Below, piece after piece: positions 18,347 to 27,631 of a stretch of 64,000 bases of DNA. The translations under genes were made by a program, and so were the position numbers. Position 1 is the stretch's first letter. Each line of letters begins with the position of its first letter. This stretch comes from Christensenella sp. (lineage in GTDB: Bacteria; Bacillota; Clostridia; Christensenellales; UBA3700): the NCBI GenBank assembly GCA_022784465.1, contig JALFUR010000004.1:265804-329803 (forward strand), written 5' to 3'. The notes under the pieces were generated by a model, which was given only the letters and a program-made list of their open reading frames with translations, was not told where the DNA came from and made no database searches.

Positions 18347-19491
18347 AAAAGATCCTTGTAATTATATTTATTTTGCTTGCAATTTTATCATGTTTTAATG
18401 ATGTAGCTTTTTGTGAAGAAAAAGATATTTCTGATTATATTGATGAATCTATAGATAAAATAGATACGACCACTTTAGAAGATAAAATCTTTTCAAATTT
18501 AAACGAAAATGTTTCTATAAAAGATTTAATTAAAGAAATAATAAATGGGGAATATGAAGGCAATATAAATGATTTTATAGAAACAATTAGTGATTTTGTA
18601 AAAAAAGATATTACATCATTTATTCCAATGGTAATTTCTATTTTAATAATTGTGCTCATCTATTCGATATTAAATAGTATGACTTCATCATTTTTAAATA
18701 AAGAAATAAATAACATAATAAGTATCGTTTGTTTTGCAGCGATTTTACTTGTTACAACAACGCAAATATATATCATCTTTAATGAAGCAAAATCTTTATT
18801 AAATAATATTTCTACCTATTGTGATATATCTTTTCCAATACTTATGAATATAACAATACTTCTAGGAGGCAAAATCTCATCACAAGTTTACTCTCCATTT
18901 GGAGAACTTATTTCAAACAGTATAATAAAAATTATTATAGATATTGTTTTTCCACTAATAACAGCTTCAATAATTATCCAGATTGTATCGAATCTTTCAA
19001 GTAAAATTAAACTCAACAAATTATCTAAATTGTTTAACAGTATTAGTAAATACATCTTAACAGGCCTATTTTCTTTATTTATTATTTTTTTATCTTTTCA
19101 AGGATTAACAAGTGGGGTAATAGATACAGTTTCAATAAAGAGTGCAAAATATGCTATTGAAAGTTATGTACCTATAGTTGGAGGGTATTTATCTGATGGA
19201 TATGACCTTGTTTCTGCATCTCTTGTATTAATTAAAAATTCGCTTGGATATGTTATTGTTATATACTTTTTAAAAATTATTTTATTTCCTGTTATTAAAA
19301 TTGCATTGTTTTCTATTTCTTTAAAATTTGCAAGTGCTGTAATAGAGCCATTATCTAATAATAAAGTAAGTGATTTTTTATTTAGTATTTCAAAAAACAT
19401 CACAATTTTAATAAGTGTAATTATATCTGTTGGGGCAATGTTTTTAATTACAATCATGTTTATTATCTTATCTTTTAATATAGGTGTATGA
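18343..19491 (+). CDS. spoIIIAE: Stage III sporulation protein AE
   Basis: Signal peptide, multi-TM, GLTSGVIDTVSIKSAKYAIESYVPIVGGYLSDGYDLV motif. Confidence 0.93.
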   Translation: MKKILVIIFILLAILSCFNDVAFCEEKDISDYIDESIDKIDTTTLEDKIFSNLNENVSIKDLIKEIINGEYEGNINDFIETISDFVKKDITSFIPMVISILIIVLIYSILNSMTSSFLNKEINNIISIVCFAAILLVTTTQIYIIFNEAKSLLNNISTYCDISFPILMNITILLGGKISSQVYSPFGELISNSIIKIIIDIVFPLITASIIIQIVSNLSSKIKLNKLSKLFNSISKYILTGLFSLFIIFLSFQGLTSGVIDTVSIKSAKYAIESYVPIVGGYLSDGYDLVSASLVLIKNSLGYVIVIYFLKIILFPVIKIALFSISLKFASAVIEPLSNNKVSDFLFSISKNITILISVIISVGAMFLITIMFIILSFNIGV

Positions 19492-19652
19492 TGAGAAATT
19501 GGCTATGCAGCATAATAGGTATAACTTTTGTTGGAATACTATTAGATGTTCTACTTAAAGACTCTAATAATAAGCTAATTAAAGGAATATATGATCTTAT
19601 TTGTATTTATATAATTATTCAACCAATTATTAAATTTCTTTTAGGTTATTAA
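19491..19652 (+). CDS. spoIIIAF: 53-aa SpoIIIAF-like two-TM protein (not in the ORF track)
   Basis: ATGA overlap with the spoIIIAE stop; translates to MRNWLCSIIGITFVGILLDVLLKDSNNKLIKGIYDLICIYIIIQPIIKFLLGY*; slot between AE and AG. Confidence 0.75.
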   Translation: MRNWLCSIIGITFVGILLDVLLKDSNNKLIKGIYDLICIYIIIQPIIKFLLGY

Positions 19653-19681
19653 AATAGTTTATTTAACATATATTCTATTGA

Positions 19682-20071
19682 ATGGAAAATAAGCAAAGTT
19701 TTTTTAAAAAGATTTTAAGTATAAAACATATAGAGATTTATATTGCATTAATCTTAATAGTTTTATCTATAATGCTTTATTTCTATTTAAATAATAAAAC
19801 AGATTCAAAAGAAGAATTAACAAGTAACTCAATTTCAACTCAAATTGAACAAATATTATCCAAAATAGAAGGTGTTGGGGAGTGCAATGTGCTTATAACA
19901 TATGCAAATACATATGAAACTAGCGAGACAAGTTCAACAAAAGAAGTTCAAGGAGTTATCGTTGTTTGCGATGGTGGAGACAACTTAAAAGTAGTAGAAA
20001 AAATAACTTCAGCAATAAAAACACTTTTAAATATAAACAGTTTAAACATCAAAGTATTTAAGTCTTTATAG
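19682..20071 (+). CDS. spoIIIAG: Stage III sporulation protein AG, short form
   Basis: N-terminal TM + IEQILSKIEGVGECNVLITY...GVIVVCDGG...ITSAIKTLLNI ring-building motif; operon position. Confidence 0.88.
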   Translation: MENKQSFFKKILSIKHIEIYIALILIVLSIMLYFYLNNKTDSKEELTSNSISTQIEQILSKIEGVGECNVLITYANTYETSETSSTKEVQGVIVVCDGGDNLKVVEKITSAIKTLLNINSLNIKVFKSL

Positions 20072-20082
20072 GAGGTATCAAA

Positions 20083-20613
20083 ATGAAAAAACTACATAAA
20101 ATTAAGCTAAGTACTAATGCAAAAAAAATAATAATTCTTTGTTCTATGGTTGGTTTACTTGTTGTTACAGGTGTTTTAAATTTTATTTTGAATGATGACT
20201 TTTTATCAAAAAATAAAAACAATGAAGATTTGTCTAATTTAGATAATACAAACACTTCAACTATGACTACATTTTTTGCTTCATATAGAACAGATAGAGC
20301 GGCTCAAAGAGCTGAAGAATTGTCATATTTAAACTCTATTATATCTTTAGAAGGTGCTTCTAGCGAAACAATAGCATCAGCAGAAGAAAAGAAAATGTCA
20401 TTAATTAAAACTACTGAAACTGAACTTGTTGTAGAGAGTTTAATTAAAGCCAAAGGATTTGAAGATGTAGTTGTTACAATGACAGAAAATAATGTAAATG
20501 TTATAGTATCTGCTACTGAACTTGTAAGTGAACAAGTATCTCAAATATTAGGTATTATTTTGCAAGAAACATCATACACTCCAAGCGATGTTGTAGTAAT
20601 AACTTATTCTTAA
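20083..20613 (+). CDS. spoIIIAH: Stage III sporulation protein AH
   Basis: TM anchor, SYRTDRAAQRAEELSYLNSII, C-terminal YscJ/FliF-like domain. Confidence 0.9.
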   Translation: MKKLHKIKLSTNAKKIIILCSMVGLLVVTGVLNFILNDDFLSKNKNNEDLSNLDNTNTSTMTTFFASYRTDRAAQRAEELSYLNSIISLEGASSETIASAEEKKMSLIKTTETELVVESLIKAKGFEDVVVTMTENNVNVIVSATELVSEQVSQILGIILQETSYTPSDVVVITYS

Positions 20614-20636
20614 GCAATATTTAACAAAAAAAGCCT

Positions 20637-20677
20637 ATATAGCCATTTAAATTTAGCGTTTAGATGGCTATATTTCT
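20637..20677 (+). terminator. Hairpin after spoIIIAH, probable terminator
   Basis: ATATAGCCATTTAAA-TTTAGCG-TTTAGATGGCTATAT 15-bp stem (one G.U), short T-rich tail. Confidence 0.65.
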
Positions 20678-20724
20678 TGTAATTAGAAATTATATTTGAT
20701 AAAATCAAATAAACGAGGTTAAAA

Positions 20725-21054
20725 ATGTATAAACAAATTAATATTGATACTTATTCTAGCATTATTACTTCAATTGCAGTATCTGCAGCCTCTCAAGTTG
20801 ATGGTATTGCTTCTGTAACATACGAACCAGGATTAATTACAAATAATTCTTCAAGAAGAAAAAGAAGCGCTGTTGAAGTTATCATTTTTGATAATCTAGT
20901 AACAATTAATATTTCTGTAAATGTATATTATGGAAAAGTTATTCCTGTTGTTGTGTGTAATTTACAAGAAAAGATAAAAAAAGAAGTTGAAGCATCAACA
21001 AGTTTAACAGTTAAAACTGTTAATGTAAATGTTGTAGGTTCTGTTAATATATAG
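20725..21054 (+). CDS. Asp23/Gls24 family envelope stress response protein
   Basis: Asp23-type fold pattern, SSRRKRSAVEV, position before nusB. Confidence 0.9.
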   Translation: MYKQINIDTYSSIITSIAVSAASQVDGIASVTYEPGLITNNSSRRKRSAVEVIIFDNLVTINISVNVYYGKVIPVVVCNLQEKIKKEVEASTSLTVKTVNVNVVGSVNI

Positions 21055-21067
21055 GCAAGAGGAAAAC

Positions 21068-21472
21068 ATGAGTAGAAAAGTTGCAAGAACATATGCTTAT
21101 CAATTAGTATTTGAATCATTATTCAATAAAGATGATCAAATAGCTAAAGAAAATATTTTTAAAGATCCAACATTAACTTTAGACGATTCAAATTATATAG
21201 AAACCGTTGTTAATGGGGTTAATCAAAATTACAATGAATTAATTGAATTAATTTCAAGAAATACGGCTAATTTTAAATTTGAAAGAATTTTTAAACCGGA
21301 TTTAGCTATTTTATTATTAGCAACATATGAAATGAAATATATTCCAAATATTCCAAAAAATGTGTCGATTAATGAAGCTGTTGAATTAGCTAAAGTTAAT
21401 TCTACTGAAAAATCTCCACAATTTGTAAATGGTGTTTTATCTGGAATATATAAGGAGTTAAATAAATGCTAA
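21068..21472 (+). CDS. nusB: Transcription antitermination factor NusB
   Basis: SRKVARTYAYQLVFES, PKNVSINEAVELAKVNSTEKSPQFVNGVLSGIYKE. Confidence 0.95.
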   Translation: MSRKVARTYAYQLVFESLFNKDDQIAKENIFKDPTLTLDDSNYIETVVNGVNQNYNELIELISRNTANFKFERIFKPDLAILLLATYEMKYIPNIPKNVSINEAVELAKVNSTEKSPQFVNGVLSGIYKELNKC

Positions 21473-22305
21473 TTTTAGGAAAAGAAGTTTCTAAACAAAC
21501 AAGAGAACAATTAAAAATTGAAGTAGAAGAATTTAAAAAGCAACATGGAAGAATTCCATGTTTGTCTGTTATTATTGTAGGCGAAGATCCTGCTTCTCAA
21601 ACATATGTAAAAAACAAAGTGCTTGGTTGTGCTGAAGTAGGCATGAAATCGTTAAAATATGAGTTTCCAAATGGAACTAAACAAGAAGATATTGCTGATG
21701 TTATCAAAACTTTAAGTCAAGATAAAAACGTCGATGGAATTTTGGTTCAATTACCTTTACCAAAAGGTTATGATGAAAAATATTTATTAGATTTAATTCC
21801 AGAAGAAAAAGACGTAGATGGATTTTGTGCAAATAATCTAGGTCTACTTGCTATGGGAACTCCAAGAACAATTTCTTGCACACCTTTTGGCGTTATGAAA
21901 TTACTTGAATCTACAGGAGTATCTTTAGCTGGAAAAAATGCAGTTGTAATAGGAAGATCTAACACTGTTGGAAAACCTATGGCAATGTTGCTTTTAAATG
22001 CAAATTGTACTGTTACTGTTTGTCATTCTAAAACTCAAAATATTAAAGAAATTGCATCACAAGCAGATATTTTAGTTGTTGCTATTGGTAAACCAAAGTT
22101 TTTAAAAGCAGATATGGTTAAACCTGGCGCTATTGTTATTGATGTTGGTATTAATAGAGTAGATGGCAAACTAGTTGGCGATGTTGATTTTGATGAAGTA
22201 GAGAAAAAGGCTAGTTTTATTACTCCAGTTCCTGGAGGAGTAGGTCCAATGACCATTTCAATGCTTTTATATAACACTTTAATGGCTGCTAAATCAAGAG
22301 TGTAA
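21466..22305 (+). CDS. folD: Bifunctional methylenetetrahydrofolate dehydrogenase/cyclohydrolase
   Basis: VGEDPASQTYVKNK, GILVQLPLP, VIGRSNTVGKPMAMLLL, TPVPGGVGPMTISMLL. Confidence 0.97.
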   Translation: MLILGKEVSKQTREQLKIEVEEFKKQHGRIPCLSVIIVGEDPASQTYVKNKVLGCAEVGMKSLKYEFPNGTKQEDIADVIKTLSQDKNVDGILVQLPLPKGYDEKYLLDLIPEEKDVDGFCANNLGLLAMGTPRTISCTPFGVMKLLESTGVSLAGKNAVVIGRSNTVGKPMAMLLLNANCTVTVCHSKTQNIKEIASQADILVVAIGKPKFLKADMVKPGAIVIDVGINRVDGKLVGDVDFDEVEKKASFITPVPGGVGPMTISMLLYNTLMAAKSRV

Positions 22306-22308
22306 AAA

Positions 22309-23499
22309 ATGCCAGAAATTAAATCTATAACAGTATCTCAGTTAAACAATTGGATTCACAACGTATTTGTTGCTGAAGAATTGTTGCATAATATTGTTGT
22401 TCTTGGTGAAGTTTCTGGTTTTAAGATATCTGGCCCTCATGCATATTTTACTTTAAAAGATTCAGGTGCAGCTATTGCTGTAAATGATTTTTCATATAGA
22501 TCAAGATATATTCCAAAAGAAGGCGAGCAAGTATTTATAAAGTGCAATGTTGATTTTTATGCCAAAAATGGAAAATTATCCTTAAATGTTATTGATATTA
22601 TTCCAAATGGTGAAGGTGCACTTGCAGTTAAACTTGCAAAATTGAAAACAAAATTAGAAGGTGAAGGCTATTTTGATATTACTAAAAAGAAGCCTTTGCC
22701 TCCTTATCCAAAAAGAGTTGCTGTTATAACCTCAAAAACAGGGGCTGTAATTAGGGATATTATTACAACTACACGTAGATATAATCCAATTATTGATTTA
22801 GTAATATATGATTGTAGAGTACAAGGAGAAGGCGCAGAAAAAGAACTTGCAAATGCAATTAAAATCGTAGATGAATTACATTATGATTGTATAATAATTG
22901 CTCGTGGTGGTGGTTCTTTAGAAGATTTATTGCCATTTAATACAGAAGAAATTGTACATGCAATATATAATGCTAAAACTCCAATAATTTCTGCTGTTGG
23001 ACACGAAACGGATTTTACATTTTCAGATTTTGCTGCTGACGTTAGAGCTGCTACTCCAACTGCCGCTGCTGAACTTGTAGCTTATTCTGTTATTGATTTA
23101 CAACAATATTATCTAGATATAATAAACAAATTGAATAAATTGCTATTAAACAAAATTGATTTAGCAACGAAAAATTATACTATTTCTTATACAAAATTAA
23201 AAAATTCATTTAATAATTATTATTTAAATAATATGAATTATGCAAAAAATCAATTAACAAAAATGAATAATTGTATAGATAATATCTTAAGAACTAGTCA
23301 ATTTAATTTAGAAAAGCTAATAACAAAATTAGATTTGACTAATCCTACAACTATATTCAAAAAAGGATATATGTTTACACAAATAAATGATAAAATTGTT
23401 AAAAGCATCAAAGAGGTATCTGTTGGCGATCAGGTTAAATTAAAAAGCTATGATGGAGAAGCTGTTGCAAAAATATTAGAGGTAAAAAATGACATTTGA
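22309..23499 (+). CDS. xseA: Exodeoxyribonuclease VII large subunit
   Basis: VLGEVSGFK, VAVITSKTGAVIRDI, IIARGGGSLEDLLPFN, SAVGHETDFT. Confidence 0.97.
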   Translation: MPEIKSITVSQLNNWIHNVFVAEELLHNIVVLGEVSGFKISGPHAYFTLKDSGAAIAVNDFSYRSRYIPKEGEQVFIKCNVDFYAKNGKLSLNVIDIIPNGEGALAVKLAKLKTKLEGEGYFDITKKKPLPPYPKRVAVITSKTGAVIRDIITTTRRYNPIIDLVIYDCRVQGEGAEKELANAIKIVDELHYDCIIIARGGGSLEDLLPFNTEEIVHAIYNAKTPIISAVGHETDFTFSDFAADVRAATPTAAAELVAYSVIDLQQYYLDIINKLNKLLLNKIDLATKNYTISYTKLKNSFNNYYLNNMNYAKNQLTKMNNCIDNILRTSQFNLEKLITKLDLTNPTTIFKKGYMFTQINDKIVKSIKEVSVGDQVKLKSYDGEAVAKILEVKNDI

Positions 23500-23707
23500 A
23501 GAATCAATTAAACAATTAAATGAAATAGTAAATCAAATGGAAAGCGGAAACCTTTCTATAGATGAATCTTTAGCAAAGTTTTCTCAAGGAATTAAACTTT
23601 GTGAAGAGTGTATGAACCAACTAAATGAAGCAAAAGGAAAAGTTACTATTTTGCAAAAACAAATGGATGAAATTGTAGAAAAATCTTTTAATGCTGAAAA
23701 TGAATAA
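23489..23707 (+). CDS. xseB: Exodeoxyribonuclease VII small subunit
   Basis: TFEESIKQLNEIVNQMESGNLSIDESLAKFSQGIKL. Confidence 0.96.
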   Translation: MTFEESIKQLNEIVNQMESGNLSIDESLAKFSQGIKLCEECMNQLNEAKGKVTILQKQMDEIVEKSFNAENE

Positions 23708-24632
23708 TTTAACTATTGGTGAATTTAAAAATATATTTGAAAATTATTTGCAAAAATATTTATCTTCTTTGCAAGAATTTTATCCACTTACAGATTCATT
23801 TAAATATTCGATTTTAAATGGAGGAAAAAGAATTAGACCATATCTAGTTTATTTAGGTGCTTTTGCTGTAGCTAATAAAAACTGTGATAATGTCATAAAT
23901 TATATAAAAGAATTATCAATAGGAATTGAACTAATTCATTCTTATTCTTTAGTACATGACGATTTGCCATGTATGGACAACGATACGCTAAGAAGAGGAA
24001 AACCAACAACTCATGTAAAATATGGCGCTGGTATGGCAACATTGACAGGAGATGCTATGCTAAACGCAGCAAGCGAAATTATGCTTAGCGCAATAGATAA
24101 TGAAGAATCAATGAAATGCAGCTATGTTAAGGACAATGTTCTTGCTCAAGTAAATGCCACAAGATATATTTTAAATAATTCTGGTATAAACGGAATGGTT
24201 GGTGGACAATGCATTGATTTGAAAGAAGATAAATCTTCATATTCCATGCAAGATTATATTAAAATGAATCTTTTAAAAACTTCAGCTTTAATTAAAGGCG
24301 CATTAATTGCAGGAGCAAAAAGATTTGAAGCAAGTTCGTTTGTTATTAAAAATCTTGAAATTTATGCAGATAATCTTGGTCTTATATTCCAAATTGTTGA
24401 CGATATATTAGATGTAACTTCAACTGAAGCTGTTCTTGGCAAAAGTATACATTCAGATAAAGACCATAATAAAATAACATATATAGATTATGTAGGATTA
24501 GAGCAATCAAAGATTGATTGTATAGAGTATGCTTCAAAAGCAAAAGATGCAATTAAACAAATAGAAAAAAATATATCTAATAGCGAAGTATTTTATAAAT
24601 TAATTGATGATATGCTAAATAGAAAATATTAG
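23691..24632 (+). CDS. ispA: Polyprenyl (farnesyl-type) diphosphate synthase
   Basis: GGKRIRPYL, HDDLPCMDND, QIVDDILD motifs. Confidence 0.93.
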   Translation: MLKMNNLTIGEFKNIFENYLQKYLSSLQEFYPLTDSFKYSILNGGKRIRPYLVYLGAFAVANKNCDNVINYIKELSIGIELIHSYSLVHDDLPCMDNDTLRRGKPTTHVKYGAGMATLTGDAMLNAASEIMLSAIDNEESMKCSYVKDNVLAQVNATRYILNNSGINGMVGGQCIDLKEDKSSYSMQDYIKMNLLKTSALIKGALIAGAKRFEASSFVIKNLEIYADNLGLIFQIVDDILDVTSTEAVLGKSIHSDKDHNKITYIDYVGLEQSKIDCIEYASKAKDAIKQIEKNISNSEVFYKLIDDMLNRKY

Positions 24633-24663
24633 TATAAATAAATAAGTTTTTTCATATATACTA

Positions 24664-25242
24664 ATGATGAAAAGACCTATATTAAAAAATTTATGGGCTA
24701 TAAAAATTACAATAATTACTTTTGTTTTAGCTATATTATTTAGTTTTTTATCTCAAATAGCCACATCTTCTTCACAATTATTTGTACCTTACATGGTACT
24801 TATTTTTATGATCTTTATTTCTATAATTACAGATGCTATTGCAGTGTCTGTAACAAGCTGTGATGTAGATAGATTATTTTTTTTAACAAAAGGGAAAAAT
24901 TTTGAATATGAAATCATTTTAAAAATGGTTTGTAATGCAGATAAAGTCAACAATATTTGTGCTGATGTTATAGGAGATATGTGCGGGATTTTATCGGGTG
25001 CATGTGGCGCTACAATCGTTGCAAAGGCAGATAATTTAAGTTATAATTATATAAATGCAATTTGCGTTTCATCTTTAATTGTTGCTATAACAGTTGGAGG
25101 AAAGGCGTATATGAAAGATATTGCAATACATTCATCTGAAGAATATTTAATATCTTGCATAAAATTGCTAAAAATATTTATAAGGAAAAAAGATGGCAAT
25201 TATAGAAAAAATAAATTCTCCAAAAGATTTAAAAAATCTTAG
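24664..25242 (+). CDS. Multi-TM membrane protein between ispA and dxs (possibly a CorB/DUF21-like membrane domain only)
   Basis: Hydrophobic TM segments; similar short membrane proteins occur at this locus in Clostridia (from memory). Confidence 0.5.
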   Translation: MMKRPILKNLWAIKITIITFVLAILFSFLSQIATSSSQLFVPYMVLIFMIFISIITDAIAVSVTSCDVDRLFFLTKGKNFEYEIILKMVCNADKVNNICADVIGDMCGILSGACGATIVAKADNLSYNYINAICVSSLIVAITVGGKAYMKDIAIHSSEEYLISCIKLLKIFIRKKDGNYRKNKFSKRFKKS

Positions 25243-26884
25243 CATAGATCAATTAAATCAATTAGCAGAAGAAATTAGATTAATTATTACTAACACCGTT
25301 TTTACAAACGGTGGTCATTTGTCTTCTAATTTGGGAGTTGTTGAACTTACAATTGCTATTGAATATGTATTTGATTTGCCAAAAGATAAGTTAATATTTG
25401 ATGTAGGGCATCAATGTTATACTCATAAATTATTAACTGGAAGATATAAAAATTTTTCAACTTTAAGACAAAAAAATGGTATTGCTGGTTTTCCAAGAAT
25501 GGATGAATCTGAATACGATGTAAATACTACAGGCCATGCTTCTACTTCTTTGTCTATTGCTTGTGGCTTAGCTAGAGCCAATGTTCCTGGACAAATAATA
25601 TCTTTAATTGGAGATGGCTCTTTAACCGGTGGACTTTCTTATGAAGCTTTAAATGATTTAACATCATTTAATAAAAAACAAATTATTATTGTTAACGACA
25701 ACGATATGTCCATTTCAAAAACTGTAGGATATATGTCAAGATACTTAAATGGTTTACATGGTTCAAATCAAGCTTTTGAAGAATTTGGATTAGATTATTT
25801 AGGTAACATTAATGGACATAATATAGAAGAACTTATCAATGTTCTTACTTATGCTAAAAATTGTAAAAAATCCATTGTTCTACATGTAAAAACCATTAAG
25901 GGAAAAGGATTAACAGAAGCAGAACTTGATCCATCAGGTTATCATGGATATTCTCCAAAACACTGGGAAAAACCTTCATTTTCAAAAATAATGGGAGCAA
26001 AACTTACAAAAATGGCAGCAAAAGATAAAGATATTTTTGCTATTACTGCTGCTATGGAAGAAGGAACAGGATTAGAAATTTTTAAGTCTCAATTTAAAAA
26101 CAGATTTATTGACGTTGGAATTTGTGAAGCTCATGCTGCTACTATGGCTTCTGGACTTGCAATTGGTGGTAAAAAACCATATTTTGCAGTCTATTCAACA
26201 TTTATGCAAAGAGCATTTGATTCAATTCTACATGACGTATGCTTGTCTAATTTAAATGTTACTTTCTGTATAGATAGAGCAGGTGTTGTTTCATCAGATG
26301 GAGAAACACATCAAGGAATTTATGATGTTTCATTTTTACGTTTAATGCCTAATATGGTTATTGCTTGTCCAAAAGATTCAATTGAACTAGAACAAATGAT
26401 GGACTTTTCTTTAGATTATTTTGGACCTTTATCTATTAGATATCCTAAAGGAAATATTAGATTAGAGCATTCTATTCATACACCAATAGAACTTGGAAAA
26501 TGGGAAAAATTAACTAATAATAACAGCGATATTGTTGTCCTTGCAACTGGAGCTGTTTGCGTTTCCGTTGCTTGCAATGCAAATATAGCTTTGAGCAAAG
26601 AAGGTAAAAAAATAGATGTTATAAATGCTCGTTTTATTAAGCCGTTAGATGAAGAACTATTAATGGATATAAAAGATAAAACTATTATCACAATTGAAGA
26701 TAATGTTATATCTGGTTCTTTTGGCAGCGCAGTTGCCGAATATTATGTTAAGAATAATATTAAAGCAAATTTACATATTCTTGGCATTGATGACAAGATT
26801 TTAAAAACAGCTTCGCAAGAAGAACTATTAGCTGATAATGGAATTAATTGTGAGCATTTAATTAATTATATAAATCAATTATGA
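25193..26884 (+). CDS. dxs: 1-deoxy-D-xylulose-5-phosphate synthase
   Basis: HLSSNLGVVELTIAI, FDVGHQCYTHKLLTGR, GDGSLTGGLSYEALN, GICEAHAATMASGLA. Confidence 0.96.
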   Translation: MAIIEKINSPKDLKNLSIDQLNQLAEEIRLIITNTVFTNGGHLSSNLGVVELTIAIEYVFDLPKDKLIFDVGHQCYTHKLLTGRYKNFSTLRQKNGIAGFPRMDESEYDVNTTGHASTSLSIACGLARANVPGQIISLIGDGSLTGGLSYEALNDLTSFNKKQIIIVNDNDMSISKTVGYMSRYLNGLHGSNQAFEEFGLDYLGNINGHNIEELINVLTYAKNCKKSIVLHVKTIKGKGLTEAELDPSGYHGYSPKHWEKPSFSKIMGAKLTKMAAKDKDIFAITAAMEEGTGLEIFKSQFKNRFIDVGICEAHAATMASGLAIGGKKPYFAVYSTFMQRAFDSILHDVCLSNLNVTFCIDRAGVVSSDGETHQGIYDVSFLRLMPNMVIACPKDSIELEQMMDFSLDYFGPLSIRYPKGNIRLEHSIHTPIELGKWEKLTNNNSDIVVLATGAVCVSVACNANIALSKEGKKIDVINARFIKPLDEELLMDIKDKTIITIEDNVISGSFGSAVAEYYVKNNIKANLHILGIDDKILKTASQEELLADNGINCEHLINYINQL

Positions 26885-27594
26885 GATTAGATCAATTTTT
26901 ATCTCAAAGATATTCTTTTTCAAGAACTAAAGCTAAACAATTAGTTGAATCTGGCTATATTAAAGTAAACGGCCAAATTGCTTCAAAAGTATCGTTAGAT
27001 GTAGATGATAAAGATTCAATTGAAGTATTAAAAAATTTTCAATATGCCTCACTTGGTGGCGACAAATTGGCAAAAGCAATTATTGATTTTTCTTATAATT
27101 TAAATGGTAAAACATGTATAGATATTGGGGCATCTAATGGTGGCTTTACTGATTGTATGTTACAAAATGGAGCAAAGAAAGTCTATGCATTAGATGTTGG
27201 AGATTGCGCGCTTCCAGATATATTAATTAATGATCCTAGAGTTATTGTTAAAGACAGGATTAATGCAAGAAATGTTACATATTCCGACATTGGAGAATAT
27301 TGCGATTTTGCATCTATTGATGTTTCATTTATTTCTTTAAAATTAGTATTAGAGCCTGTTAAAAATATACTAAAAGATGACGGGGAAATAATAGCTTTAA
27401 TTAAACCACAATTTGAAGCAGGGAAAAAGTATTTATCTAAAAATGGTATCGTAACATCACAAAAAGTTATAGATAATATTATTGAAGATATTAAAAGTTT
27501 TGCTATTTCTATTGGATTAAAATATGTTAATATAACATGCGCTCCAATAAAGCCTAATAAAAATAAAGAATATTTAATATACTTGACTAAATAA
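26881..27594 (+). CDS. tlyA: TlyA family rRNA 2'-O-methyltransferase (S4 domain + methyltransferase)
   Basis: S4 domain MRLDQFLSQRYSFSRTKAKQLVESGYIKVNG; DIGASNGGFTDCMLQNGAKKVYALDVG. Confidence 0.92.
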   Translation: MRLDQFLSQRYSFSRTKAKQLVESGYIKVNGQIASKVSLDVDDKDSIEVLKNFQYASLGGDKLAKAIIDFSYNLNGKTCIDIGASNGGFTDCMLQNGAKKVYALDVGDCALPDILINDPRVIVKDRINARNVTYSDIGEYCDFASIDVSFISLKLVLEPVKNILKDDGEIIALIKPQFEAGKKYLSKNGIVTSQKVIDNIIEDIKSFAISIGLKYVNITCAPIKPNKNKEYLIYLTK

Positions 27595-27595
27595 A

Positions 27596-27613
27596 TATAC
27601 ATTTAAATGTATA
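27596..27613. promoter_or_regulatory. 18-bp perfect palindrome upstream of nadK-argR-recN, candidate operator
   Basis: TATACATTTAAATGTATA, 7 nt upstream of TATAAT (27620-27625). Confidence 0.5.
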
Positions 27614-27631
27614 AAATGATATAATGTAACC

